Origin: Andeanibacterium fulvum
GTDB taxonomy: Bacteria; Pseudomonadota; Alphaproteobacteria; Sphingomonadales; Sphingomonadaceae
Length of the DNA: 64,000 nt
Reading direction: 5' to 3'
Assembly: GCF_037154085.1 (NCBI RefSeq)
Contig: NZ_JBANRM010000001.1
Location: 1,054,001-1,118,000, forward strand
Shown here one piece after another: positions 42,088 through 51,030 of the stretch. Within the stretch, counting starts at the first letter, position 1. Each line of letters begins with the position of its first letter. The position numbers and the translations under genes are program-made. Below the pieces are notes generated by a model. It was not told the DNA's origin and ran no database searches. It saw only the letters and a program-made list of their open reading frames with translations.

Positions 42088-42356
42088 CCTGCATCCCCCA
42101 AGGATTGCTTTTCTATTGATTAGGAGTCGAATTAAACGGTTCGCCACGTTTGGCGAGTCCTGCCGGCGAACAATCGACGGCAGAGGCATTCGCTCGGATA
42201 ACTAGCGGGCGCCCGGGCTGCGGCTTGATTGCCTCGGCGCCTTGAATTGACGCGCAATCAATATTTTCGCCTGCGTCTTTCAGTCCTTGCAAGGCGCGGA
42301 AATCCGCTCTTATTGAGCAGTCGCACGCAAGAAACACCTGCATTGAGGAGGCGGCG

Positions 42357-43139
42357 ATGAGCTACACCGATCCCCTGTTTTCGCTTGCCGGAAAGACGGC
42401 ATTGGTCACCGGCGGCACCAGCGGCATCGGCGCGATGATCGCGCGCGGTCTCGTCCGGCGCGGGGTGAAGACCTACATTTCCGGCCGCGATGAGAACCGC
42501 ACTGCTGCCTTTGCGCAAGAGCTTGCAACTGGCGGCGGCACATGCATCGGCCTTGCCGCCGATCTGGGTTCGCAAGACGGACCCGCCGCTCTCGCCGCCC
42601 AGCTTTCGGCGCGGGAGACCCGGCTGGACCTGCTGGTCAATAATGCCGGGGCAAACGGCCCGGGCAGCCTGGCCGAAATGAGCGTTGCCGATTGGGACTT
42701 GGTGATGAACGTCAATGTCCGCGCCGCCTTCTTCCTCACCCAGCAGCTCCTGCCCCTGCTCAAGGCGGCAGCGAGCGAGGACGATCCGGCGCGGGTCGTC
42801 AATCTCGGCTCGATCGGCGGGCTGCACATCCCCAATTGGGAAGCCCATGCCTACAACACCTCCAAGGCGGCGATCCATCACCTCACCCGCTCGCTCTGCA
42901 AGGCGCTGGGCAAGGACCGGATCACCGTGAATGCCATAGCCCCCGGCCCCTTCCCCTCGCGCCTGACCGATACGGATTCCGACGCCGTGAAGAACAGCGT
43001 GGCGACCTTCATTCCGCTCGGCCGGCCCGGCAGTGCGGAGGATGCGGAAGGGCTGGTGGTGTTCCTCGCCTCGCGCGCGGGGGCCTATGTCAACGGCGCC
43101 ACCATTCCGCTCGACGGGGGCTATATCGCGGCGCTGTGA
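42357..43139 (+). CDS. Short-chain dehydrogenase/reductase
   Basis: 260 residues, classical SDR. TGGTSGIGAMIARGLV binds the cofactor and LVNNAGANGPG follows. Catalytic Ser is in NLGSIGG, and Tyr and Lys in AYNTSKAA. C-terminal GAYVNGATIPLDGGY is standard. The residue after strand beta2 (SGRDENR) suggests NADP(H). First gene of a five-gene operon; GGAGG upstream of its ATG. Confidence 0.93.
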   Translation: MSYTDPLFSLAGKTALVTGGTSGIGAMIARGLVRRGVKTYISGRDENRTAAFAQELATGGGTCIGLAADLGSQDGPAALAAQLSARETRLDLLVNNAGANGPGSLAEMSVADWDLVMNVNVRAAFFLTQQLLPLLKAAASEDDPARVVNLGSIGGLHIPNWEAHAYNTSKAAIHHLTRSLCKALGKDRITVNAIAPGPFPSRLTDTDSDAVKNSVATFIPLGRPGSAEDAEGLVVFLASRAGAYVNGATIPLDGGYIAAL

Positions 43140-43188
43140 TCGGGTGCGATAAGCGCGCCGCTTCGGTCAAGACAGGCATCCGGCCGGG

Positions 43189-44379
43189 GTGAAGAGAGAG
43201 CGGGCACCTATCGGGGAACCCGCCTTGAAACCGCCTGCCACGCTTGCCCTGCACAATGTCCGCACCCTGCGCCTCGGCCCGGGAGTGGCCACGCAATGCG
43301 CAGCCGATCTGGCCGCACTGGGTTGCCGCAAGGTGCTGGTCATTACCGGCGCGCCGATCAGGGCGCTGTGCGAAGGGCTTGAGGCCGCGCTGACGGACAT
43401 CGGCAGCGTGGCCCGCGTCCATGAGGCGCGCGACGGCGAGCCGACGCTGGAAGACCTCTCCGCCGCCATTGCCGCCGCGCGGGAATTCGGCGCCGAGGCA
43501 GTGGTCGGCTTCGGCGGCGGCAGCGCGATGGATGTGGCCAAGCTGGTCGCCGCACTGGCCGATGGCGGGCAACAGGTTCTCGACGTGGTCGGAACGGACC
43601 TCCTCGCCCGGCGTACCCTGCCTTTGGCCTGCATTCCCACCACTGCGGGCACGGGCAGCGAGGCAACACCCATCGCCATCGTGGAAGACACCGCCGCCCT
43701 GCTGAAAAAAGGCGTGGTCAGCCCGCATCTGGTGCCGGACTTCGCCTATCTCGATCCGGAACTGACGCGCTCCATGCCGCGCGGCGTCACGGCCGCGACC
43801 GGGATCGACGCGCTGACCCATTGCATCGAAGCCTATGCCAATCGCTTTGCCCATCCGGTGGTGGATGGCTGGGCGCTGGAGGGCATTTCGCTCATCGCCC
43901 GCCATCTCGAACGCGCCTGGACTGACGGGAACGACATGGAAGCACGCGAGGGGATGCTGCGCGCCAGCCATCTGGGCGGGCAATGTCTTGGCCCTGTGAA
44001 CACCGCCGCCGTCCATGCCCTGGCCTATCCCTTGGGGGGCGAGTTCCATATCGCCCATGGCGTGGCCAATGCCCTGCTGCTGCCGCATGTGCTGCGCTTC
44101 AATCTGGAAGCCGCGCCGCAGCGCTATGCCGCTGTTGCCCATGCGATGGGGGTGGCGCGAACCGGCGATGACCGGGCCGATGCGCTGAAGGGTATCGAAG
44201 AGATCGAGCGGCTTTCCGCCGCCATCGGCATCGAACGGCGGCTGTCCGCATTCGGGATCAGCGCCAACACGATCCCACACATGGCCGCCGCGGCCATCAC
44301 CGTGCAGCGCCTGCTGATGCGCAACCCGCGCGAAGTCACCGAAGGCGATGCGCGGGCGATCTACGAAGCGGCACTTTGA
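43189..44379 (+). CDS. Iron-containing alcohol dehydrogenase
   Basis: 396 residues if started at GTG 43189; a TTG at 43225 is another option since neither has a strong Shine-Dalgarno. FGGGSAMDVAKLVAAL binds NAD(P). PTTAGTGSEATPIAIVED and the metal ligands (GIDALTHCIEAY, VHALAYPLGGEFHIAHGVAN) are those of the group III Fe-ADH family. Related enzymes include maleylacetate reductase and 4-hydroxybutyrate dehydrogenase. Sits 49 bp after the SDR gene. Confidence 0.92.
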   Translation: MKRERAPIGEPALKPPATLALHNVRTLRLGPGVATQCAADLAALGCRKVLVITGAPIRALCEGLEAALTDIGSVARVHEARDGEPTLEDLSAAIAAAREFGAEAVVGFGGGSAMDVAKLVAALADGGQQVLDVVGTDLLARRTLPLACIPTTAGTGSEATPIAIVEDTAALLKKGVVSPHLVPDFAYLDPELTRSMPRGVTAATGIDALTHCIEAYANRFAHPVVDGWALEGISLIARHLERAWTDGNDMEAREGMLRASHLGGQCLGPVNTAAVHALAYPLGGEFHIAHGVANALLLPHVLRFNLEAAPQRYAAVAHAMGVARTGDDRADALKGIEEIERLSAAIGIERRLSAFGISANTIPHMAAAAITVQRLLMRNPREVTEGDARAIYEAAL

Positions 44380-44393
44380 CAAGAGGAATGGAA

Positions 44394-44849
44394 ATGGCTG
44401 ACGCCGAATTGCTGCAACTGAATACCGAGCTGTCGCTGCAGCTGGCGGATTACTGGCACGAGATCGACTTCAATGGCGGGCGCAACGCGTCAGGCTATTA
44501 CGTCGAGGATGCCGAGTTCCACGGGCAATATGCCTCCTATCTCGGCGTCGAGAAGATCCAGCAATTCTACGATTGGCGCATTGCCCAGGGCCCGCGCCTT
44601 TCGGTCCATTCCTTCACCAATTTCCGCGCCTGGTTCACCGGGCCAGACGCGGCGGAGGCCACCAATTTCCTGATGCTCTACGCCCGCAATGGCGAACGCA
44701 TCCTGCCTTCCCACGCGCCGATCACCATTTCGCTGGCGACCGACCGCTATATCCGCCGCGACGGCCGCTGGCTGTGCACCTATCGCCGCTTCGAGCATCT
44801 GTTCGAAGGCGATGTTCCGGTAACCAACCCCAATCTCGACGACGATTGA
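44394..44849 (+). CDS. Cytoplasmic NTF2/SnoaL-like protein
   Basis: 151 residues from ATG 44394, preceded by AGAGG. No signal peptide, unlike the other NTF2-like genes here. LQLADYWHEIDFNGGRNASG opens the helical part and LSVHSFTNFRAWFTG, WLCTYRRFEHLFEG are the sheet strands. Similar to the ring-hydroxylating dioxygenase beta-subunit or SnoaL folds. Lies between two dehydrogenase genes in an operon, so may be a hydratase or isomerase of the same pathway. Confidence 0.82.
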   Translation: MADAELLQLNTELSLQLADYWHEIDFNGGRNASGYYVEDAEFHGQYASYLGVEKIQQFYDWRIAQGPRLSVHSFTNFRAWFTGPDAAEATNFLMLYARNGERILPSHAPITISLATDRYIRRDGRWLCTYRRFEHLFEGDVPVTNPNLDDD

Positions 44850-44862
44850 GGCTGGAGGATTT

Positions 44863-46320
44863 ATGACCGGGCAAAGAGGCGCATTGGACGAAGCGGGCCT
44901 GCTGCTGGACAGGGCCTATGTCGGCGGCACATGGACAGGGTCCGATGCCGCTCCGATCAGCGTGGACGATCCCTTCACGCTGGAGAGAGTCGGCACGATC
45001 CCCGATCTTTCCAAGGCGCAGGTTGCCGCCGCGATCGAGGCGGCGAGCGATGCCTTCCCCGCCTGGGCGCGCCGCCCGGTGAAGGAACGCTGCGCGATCC
45101 TGCGCCGCTGGTGCGAGTTGATCCAGCGCCACCGCGAAGACCTTGCCCGGCTGATCACCCGCGAGAATGGCAAGACGCTGAAGGAAGCCCGCACCGAAGT
45201 GGATTACGGCAACGGCTTCATGGAATTCTACGCCGATTATGCCGCGCATGATCTGGGCGAACTGATACCCTCCCCCGTTCCCGGCCGCCGCCTGCTGGTG
45301 GAGAAGGAACCGCTGGGCGTGTGCGTGGCAATCACGCCATGGAACTTCCCCCTCGCCATGCTGACCCGCAAGGTCGCTCCGGCGCTGGCGGCGGGCTGCA
45401 CCATGGTAGCCAAACCTGCGGAACTGACTCCGCTGACCGCCCTCGCCTTTGCAAAGCTCGGCGAGGAAGCCGGGGTTCCGGCGGGCGTGTTCAGCGTGGT
45501 GACCGGCCATTCGCGCTCTATCGGCGAAGTGATGACCTCCAGCATGGTCGTGCGCAAACTCTCCTTCACCGGATCGACTCCGGTGGGCGCTTTCCTTGCC
45601 GAAGCCTGCGCCCCCACGATCAAGCGGTTGAGCCTTGAATTGGGCGGCAATGCGCCGCTGCTGGTATTCGACGATGCCGATCTCGATACGGCAGTGGAAA
45701 CCGCCATGGTGGCCAAGTTCCGCAATGGCGGGCAGAGCTGCATCGCGGCCAACCGCATCTATGTGCAGCGCGGGATCGAACCGCGCTTCCTGTCCGCCCT
45801 CGCCACCCGCATTTCCGCGATGAAGGCGGGCGACGGGTTCGACGAGGCGAGCGACATCGGGCCGCTGATCGACGAGCGGGCCATCGCCAAGGTCGATGCC
45901 CACCGCGAGGATGCCATCTCCGGCGGCGCGGAACTGCTGGCAGGCGGAGCCTCGCCCGGCGGCCGCCTTGCGCAGCCCACATTGCTCGGCGGAGTGCGCC
46001 CCGATGCGCTGCTGGCGCGGGAAGAAACCTTCGGGCCGCTGGCCGGCGTGATCGGCTTCGACAGCGTGGAAGAGGGCGTGAAGCTGGCCAACGATACGCC
46101 CTTCGGCCTCGCGGCCTATCTCTGCTCCAGCGATCCGGCGACCATCGCCCGGGTTGGGCGCGATCTGGAAAGCGGGATCGTGGGGATCAATACCGGCCTC
46201 GTCTCCAGCCCGCTCGCGCCCTTTGGCGGAGTGAAGCTGTCCGGCCTCGGCCGCGAAGGATCGCATCACGGCCTCAGCGAATATCAGAACCTCAAATATC
46301 TTTGCCACGCCGGCCTTTAG
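44863..46320 (+). CDS. NAD(P)-dependent aldehyde dehydrogenase, succinate-semialdehyde type
   Basis: 485 residues, GabD-like. ITPWNFPLAMLTRKVAPALA carries the oxyanion Asn, SLELGGNAPLLVFDDAD the general-base Glu, and NGGQSCIAANRIYV the catalytic Cys. C-terminal GLVSSPLAPFGGVKLSGLGR is typical of semialdehyde dehydrogenases. Together with the Fe-ADH it forms an alcohol to aldehyde to acid route. Fourth gene of the operon. Confidence 0.93.
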   Translation: MTGQRGALDEAGLLLDRAYVGGTWTGSDAAPISVDDPFTLERVGTIPDLSKAQVAAAIEAASDAFPAWARRPVKERCAILRRWCELIQRHREDLARLITRENGKTLKEARTEVDYGNGFMEFYADYAAHDLGELIPSPVPGRRLLVEKEPLGVCVAITPWNFPLAMLTRKVAPALAAGCTMVAKPAELTPLTALAFAKLGEEAGVPAGVFSVVTGHSRSIGEVMTSSMVVRKLSFTGSTPVGAFLAEACAPTIKRLSLELGGNAPLLVFDDADLDTAVETAMVAKFRNGGQSCIAANRIYVQRGIEPRFLSALATRISAMKAGDGFDEASDIGPLIDERAIAKVDAHREDAISGGAELLAGGASPGGRLAQPTLLGGVRPDALLAREETFGPLAGVIGFDSVEEGVKLANDTPFGLAAYLCSSDPATIARVGRDLESGIVGINTGLVSSPLAPFGGVKLSGLGREGSHHGLSEYQNLKYLCHAGL

Positions 46321-46328
46321 AGGAGCCT

Positions 46329-47264
46329 ATGCGCAAGCATTCCAAGGTCATCATCACCTGCGCGCCGACCGGCTCGATCCACACGCCCTCCATGTCGCCG
46401 CATCTGCCGGTGACGGCGGACCAGATTGCCGAGGCAGCAATCGGCGCGGCGCAGGCGGGCGCGGCTATCCTGCATCTGCACGCCCGCAACGATGCCGATG
46501 GCAGCCCCAGCCCGCGCGCGGAGGACTTCATGAAGTTCCTCCCCCGCATCAAGCAGGCGAGCGACGCGGTGATCAACATCTCCACCGGCGGCAGCGCCAC
46601 CATGTCGCTCGACGCGCGGCTGGAAGGGGCCAAGGCCGCCCGTCCGGAAGTCTGCTCGCTCAACATGGGTCCGTTGATCTTCGACTTCTCCGCCGCCGGA
46701 AAGCGGGTGGAACACTGGCAGCATGGGTGGGAACAGGACTATGTCGCCGGTTCGCGCGGGCGGATCATGTATAATGACAACGCCTTTATCGAGCGGATCA
46801 TGCTGGAAGTGGGCCGCGAATTCGGGACGAAGTTCGAATTCGAATGCTACGATATCGGCCATCTCTACACCCTCGCCCATTTCGCGGACCGGGGGCTAAT
46901 AGACCCGCCTTTCCTGATCCAGGGCGTGTTCGGAATTCTCGGCGGGATCGGCGCCGATCCGCGCAATCTGGCCCATATGGTGACGATTGCCGACAGCCTG
47001 TTCGGCGAGGATTACATCTTCTCTGCCTTCGCTGCCGGGCGGCACCAGATGCAGTTCTGCACGCAATCGGCCCTGCTGGGCGGCAATGTCCGCGTCGGGC
47101 TGGAAGACAGCCTGTTCATCGGCCGGGGCGAGCTTGCCACGTCCAATGCCGAGCAGGTCGCCAAGATCCGGCTGGTGGTGGAAGCGCTGGGCCGCGAGAT
47201 CGCTACTCCGGCCGAGGCCCGCGCAATGCTGGGACTCAAGGGCGGAGACGCGGTGGGTTTTTAA
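46329..47264 (+). CDS. BKACE: beta-keto acid cleavage enzyme (DUF849)
   Basis: 311 residues from ATG 46329 with GGAG upstream. CAPTGSIHTPSMSPHLPVT, AAILHLHARNDADGSPSP (Zn-binding HxH) and EVCSLNMGPLIFDF are BKACE signatures; QGVFGILGGIGADPRNLAHM follows. These enzymes condense a beta-keto acid with acetyl-CoA, giving acetoacetate and a new CoA ester. The operon therefore plausibly ends in beta-keto-acid splitting. Substrate side chain not inferable here. Confidence 0.93.
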   Translation: MRKHSKVIITCAPTGSIHTPSMSPHLPVTADQIAEAAIGAAQAGAAILHLHARNDADGSPSPRAEDFMKFLPRIKQASDAVINISTGGSATMSLDARLEGAKAARPEVCSLNMGPLIFDFSAAGKRVEHWQHGWEQDYVAGSRGRIMYNDNAFIERIMLEVGREFGTKFEFECYDIGHLYTLAHFADRGLIDPPFLIQGVFGILGGIGADPRNLAHMVTIADSLFGEDYIFSAFAAGRHQMQFCTQSALLGGNVRVGLEDSLFIGRGELATSNAEQVAKIRLVVEALGREIATPAEARAMLGLKGGDAVGF

Positions 47265-47269
47265 ATCCC

Positions 47270-47342
47270 GTCACCCCGGACTTGTTCCGGGGTCCAGCTG
47301 TTCTGGAAAGGAAGCGGGATCCCGGAACAAGTCCGGGGTGAC
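47270..47342. repeat. REP-like palindromic hairpin
   Basis: A 22-bp arm (47270-47291, GTCACCCCGGACTTGTTCCGGG) pairs without mismatch with 47321-47342 around a 29-base loop. Lies between convergent genes six bases after the BKACE stop, so may double as a two-way terminator. Related hairpins occur at 56963-57142. Confidence 0.75.
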
Positions 47343-47350
47343 ACGGTGTT

Positions 47351-48262
47351 TCAGGCCTCTCCCGCCATCGGATAATCATCCGCGTTCAGCACCCAGCCCG
47401 CGACTTCGGAAAAATCCACCCGCGGCGGCGCGAAGATGTCCACCAGCACGTTGGAGGCCGGGTCCGACGGGGCCGAGGTGTGGATCACGCGCGGCGGGAT
47501 CACGCAGACGGAGGGCGATCCCACCGTCACATGCTCGTCCTCGCGCCAGTCATGCTGATTGGCGGTCCACGGCCAGCGCAGATGGTGGATATAGAGCCCT
47601 TCCAGCGCGAGCGAGCATTGCTCGAAATCGTCGTGGTGATGCGGGCTCAGCTTGGTCACGTCGCGCGGGCCCTGCGGCGGGAAGACGTTGACCATGAAGG
47701 TGGTGCAACGGAAGATTTTGCCGAAGCGGCCTTCCTTGTCCGGCACATCCAGGCTGTAGCTGCGAATGCGGAACCCGCCCACCGGATCGGGCCATGCCTT
47801 GAACGGCGGCACCTGCGGATGGGGCCCGGCATATTTGGCGTTGTTGGGGGCCTTGGCCGTAATGTCTGCATTCTGGGAAGAGATCATTCGCACCAGAGTG
47901 CCGCCCCCGGTCACGGTGATGCTGCTATCCCCCGGCGGGATCATGGTGATGGAATAGCCGGGCACCTCCACCCGCTCGCCCCCGGCTTCCACGGTGGCGG
48001 AGGTCTGCGGATCGTGCAGCAGCAGGACGTATTCATCCACCTGCCCCTTGCGTTCCAGCACCGCCCCGGGCTCCACCTCGGAATAGCAGACCACGAAGTT
48101 CTGGCCGCGCGCATACCACGTCTTCCAGCCCGGCCCGCTCTCGTCCGGCTGGGTGTCGTAGAATTTGGCATAGGTGGATTCGCCGAAGGCCGATGCGGGC
48201 GCAGAGCCGCCGCCGGCAGTCGACAGGCGGGAACGGGGATCGTCGGCTTCGTACATCGTCAT
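47351..48262 (-). CDS. Cupin-fold protein of unknown function
   Basis: 303 residues in two beta-rich halves. The second half has a cupin-style metal site LSPHHHDDFEQCSLALEG and a later His (IPPRVIHTSAP). The first half is similar in strand pattern (GAVLERKGQVDEYVLLLHDP) but lacks the histidines, so bicupin. No signal peptide. Possibly a sugar-acid or keto-acid isomerase/dioxygenase; not recognised further. Same strand as the aldolase upstream at 48403. Confidence 0.7.
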   Translation of the reverse strand: MTMYEADDPRSRLSTAGGGSAPASAFGESTYAKFYDTQPDESGPGWKTWYARGQNFVVCYSEVEPGAVLERKGQVDEYVLLLHDPQTSATVEAGGERVEVPGYSITMIPPGDSSITVTGGGTLVRMISSQNADITAKAPNNAKYAGPHPQVPPFKAWPDPVGGFRIRSYSLDVPDKEGRFGKIFRCTTFMVNVFPPQGPRDVTKLSPHHHDDFEQCSLALEGLYIHHLRWPWTANQHDWREDEHVTVGSPSVCVIPPRVIHTSAPSDPASNVLVDIFAPPRVDFSEVAGWVLNADDYPMAGEA

Positions 48263-48402
48263 TCTCCTTCACGCGGCGCCTAGCGGGGCCGGCGCTCTCC
48301 CTTTTCGGCTAGGAACGCCGCGCATTGGCGGCAACGCAATTTGCCCGCCATGCCGGAACGGGAAAGTCTGCCCTCCGGGTGGGGCAAATCCATCCCGCCG
48401 GT

Positions 48403-49164
48403 TCAAGACCCTTCCAGCGTGGCACTCACTGCCCCGGCCGCCGCCTTGCCGAACAGGGTCGTGTCATTGCTGACCATCACCAGCGAGAAGCCCTGATCGA
48501 GCGCCACGCGCGCTTCTGCCGGGCTGCCCACGGCAATGCCGGACAGGACGTCTTCCCGCTTCGTGGCGGCGAGCATCCGGGCAGTCAGGTCCTGCACCGC
48601 CGGATCGCTGGCGGGCTTCCCGCTGGAAAGGAACAGGTCGCCATGGCCGATGAAGAGGCCGTTGACGTGTTCGAGCGCGGCGAAATCGCCCGCCTTCTCG
48701 ATAGAGGCCCAGTCTTCCAGCTGGATCATGCGCAGGCACTGATTGTCCCCCCGCGCCAGATAATCGGGGATCGAGCCCAGTCCCCATTTGCCCGCGCGCG
48801 AGGTGAAGCCCAGCCCGCGTTCTCCCTTCGGGGCGAAGATCATCCGGGCGGTAATGTCATGCGCCAGGTCGAGCGCGGTCACGCGCGGGATCAGCAGGCC
48901 ATCGGCCCCGCCATCGAGCAAGGGCTGGATCGTGGAGCCCGAGTGATCCGGCAGGCGCACCACGGCTGCCATGCCCATGGCCTGTGCGGCGAAGACCAGT
49001 TCATTCGCGCGGTCGAGCGAATGGGGCGCATGCTCCATGTCGATCACCACGAATTCGAACCCGGCATGGGCCAGCAGTTGGACCGTCTCCAGCGAGGGGA
49101 TCTTCACCCAGGTACCCAGCATTCCGCGCGTGCCGCCGCGCACCCGGTCGATGAAATTCTCCAT
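48403..49164 (-). CDS. HpcH/HpaI-family aldolase
   Basis: 253 residues. GTWVKIPSLETVQLLAHAGF, VVIDMEHAPHS (catalytic region) and GADGLLIPRV place it in the class II HpaI aldolases that cleave 2-keto-4-hydroxy acids to pyruvate or related fragments. RMIQLEDWASIEKAGDFAAL carries the metal-binding Glu, and HVNGLFIGHGDLFLSSG the later Asp. Probably acts on a hydroxy-oxo acid from this cluster. Upstream FucP-type carrier on the same strand. Confidence 0.9.
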   Translation of the reverse strand: MENFIDRVRGGTRGMLGTWVKIPSLETVQLLAHAGFEFVVIDMEHAPHSLDRANELVFAAQAMGMAAVVRLPDHSGSTIQPLLDGGADGLLIPRVTALDLAHDITARMIFAPKGERGLGFTSRAGKWGLGSIPDYLARGDNQCLRMIQLEDWASIEKAGDFAALEHVNGLFIGHGDLFLSSGKPASDPAVQDLTARMLAATKREDVLSGIAVGSPAEARVALDQGFSLVMVSNDTTLFGKAAAGAVSATLEGS

Positions 49165-49278
49165 GATCGCGCCTCTCTCCTCATCCCGTGCAATCGCAGC
49201 CTACCATGGCCGCGCGCGGCAGGGCAGGCTTTGCAGGCGCGGCGCGAATACCGGCGCGGGAAGGAAAGGCGGAAGGCG

Positions 49279-50571
49279 TCAGGCCGGCTTGCGGGCGAAT
49301 ATCCCGAAACCGGCAATCACGCTGTAGCAGATCGCCGGCAGCGTCAGCGCCAGGGCCAGACTGCCGCTGACATCCGCGACCATGCCTGTAGTGAGCGGGA
49401 CGAATGCGCCGCCCGAGATCGCCACGTTGAGAATGCCCGATCCATCCGCCGCGCGGGCACCGAGTTTCTCGCAGGCGAGGGAGAAGATCGTCGGGAACAT
49501 GATCGAATTCATCAGGCCGATCGAAAGCAGGCTGTAACCGGCAAGCGGCCCGGTGCTGTTGGCCGAGATCGCCAGCAGCGCGATGGCCCCGGCCGCAGCG
49601 CAGGCCAGCACCTTGCCCGGGCTCAGCAGCCTGAGGATCGCGGAACCGGCAAAGCGGCCCACCATGGCGCCGAACCAGTAGAGCCCGATCATCTTGCCCG
49701 CCGCCTGCTGGTCCAGCCCCATGACATGCGCCTGCTTGAGATAGCTGACGATCAGCGAGCCGATGGAAACCTCGGCCCCGACATAGAGGAAGATGCACAG
49801 CGCGCCGTAACCGAAGCGCGGGCGCTTCAGCAGGTCGAACCCGCCCAGCCCCTTGCTCTGCGCATGGCTCTCGCCCTTCAGCCGATTGCGGAATGTCCAG
49901 ACCGCGCCCGCGACCAGCGCCAGAGCGAAGGCCAGCACCCCATAGGCCTTCACGATCGTGGTGGTTCCCTGCGTGCGATGGGCATCGAGCGCCGCGCCGC
50001 TCAGATCGGCGGCGCTGACTGTCGCAAGGCCGCCGAGGATCACGATCGAACCGACATAGGGGAAGATGGTCGTCCCCACCGAATTGAACGCCTGGGCAAA
50101 AGTCAGCCGGCTATGCGCCGTCTGGGGCGGGCCGAGCAGCGAGATCAGCGGATTGGCCACCACCTGCACCATCACCACCCCGCTCGCCAGCACGAAGAGG
50201 GCGAACAGGAACAGGCCGTAGGTCGCGGTCTGCGAGGCGGGAATGAACAGCAGGCACCCCAGCATCATGGTCAGCAGCCCGGCCACCGCACCGCGCATGT
50301 AGCCGATTGTCTTGACCAGCCGGGCGCCGGGAATGCCGACCACGAAATAGGCCGTGAAGAAGCAGAACTGCACCAGCATCGCCTGGGTGTAGTTCAGCGT
50401 GAACAGCTCCTTCAGCCGGGGAATGACCACGTCGTTGAGCGAAGTGATCCCGCCGAAGATGAAGAACAGCGCGAAGACGAAGCCCTGCAGGCCGGGCGCG
50501 TCGATGGGCTGGCCGGTTTCTTCCAGCGGATTGGAATCCGTGCTGCTGGCAATATCGGGGGCAAGGGACAT
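49279..50571 (-). CDS. MFS sugar/acid transporter, FucP (FHS) family
   Basis: 430 residues. The first helix FALFFIFGGITSLNDVVIP with the N-D pair, GVVMVQVVANPLISLLGPP, and FAQAFNSVGTTIFPYVGS are hallmarks of FucP/GluP-type proton symporters for fucose, glucose/galactose or N-acetylglucosamine. Located upstream of the aldolase gene, 114 bp apart on the same strand. Both would fit uptake and cleavage of a sugar acid, but the sugar is not determined. Confidence 0.88.
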   Translation of the reverse strand: MSLAPDIASSTDSNPLEETGQPIDAPGLQGFVFALFFIFGGITSLNDVVIPRLKELFTLNYTQAMLVQFCFFTAYFVVGIPGARLVKTIGYMRGAVAGLLTMMLGCLLFIPASQTATYGLFLFALFVLASGVVMVQVVANPLISLLGPPQTAHSRLTFAQAFNSVGTTIFPYVGSIVILGGLATVSAADLSGAALDAHRTQGTTTIVKAYGVLAFALALVAGAVWTFRNRLKGESHAQSKGLGGFDLLKRPRFGYGALCIFLYVGAEVSIGSLIVSYLKQAHVMGLDQQAAGKMIGLYWFGAMVGRFAGSAILRLLSPGKVLACAAAGAIALLAISANSTGPLAGYSLLSIGLMNSIMFPTIFSLACEKLGARAADGSGILNVAISGGAFVPLTTGMVADVSGSLALALTLPAICYSVIAGFGIFARKPA

Positions 50572-51030
50572 CGTGCGCGGTCTTTCATTCGGGATATTGA
50601 AAAGACGCGGAAAATCCCCCCGGCGCCCCTTCCGTCCATGGAAACCGAGACCTGCGCAAGCACGCCTGCATGGTCAAGGACCGCACACGCCTGATTTCTT
50701 GATCCGTGGCTCTGGCTAATTGCTTTGCCCAAAAGGGTGGGAACGCTATGGAGCGCGGGCCGTTAAGCACCCATTCCGGCGGACAGAATTCCGTCTGGAA
50801 CGGTAGCATTTGAGATGAGTTTTGCGGAATGCGGCAAGCGAGCCGTCCGGGCCCCGTGAAAAGGGCAATAGGTCAAATTCCGTTCAAGGGGGGACAGTGC
50901 TGGTGCCGGAAACAAACATGCTGCAACGGCAGTGTTTCGAATCGGGGCCGGCGATCGGACGGACCGGCCATTGAGCGGGGAAGGCCGGGCAGGATCGCCT
51001 GCAGGTACCAGCAGGAATAGAGGGCACCAG
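50572..51030. other. Divergent region before the RND efflux operon
   Basis: About 460 bp with no gene. A near-palindrome GACAGAATTCCGTC (50782-50795) is the only feature I would note as a possible repressor site; no adjacent TetR or MarR gene exists to bind it. Confidence 0.5.

Noticed and set aside
48325..50694. A 789-codon open frame on the plus strand across the aldolase and FucP-type genes
   Set aside because: It is antisense to two well-supported genes, has no recognisable domains, and its composition (His/Arg/Gln-rich) is what high-GC complementary strands produce.
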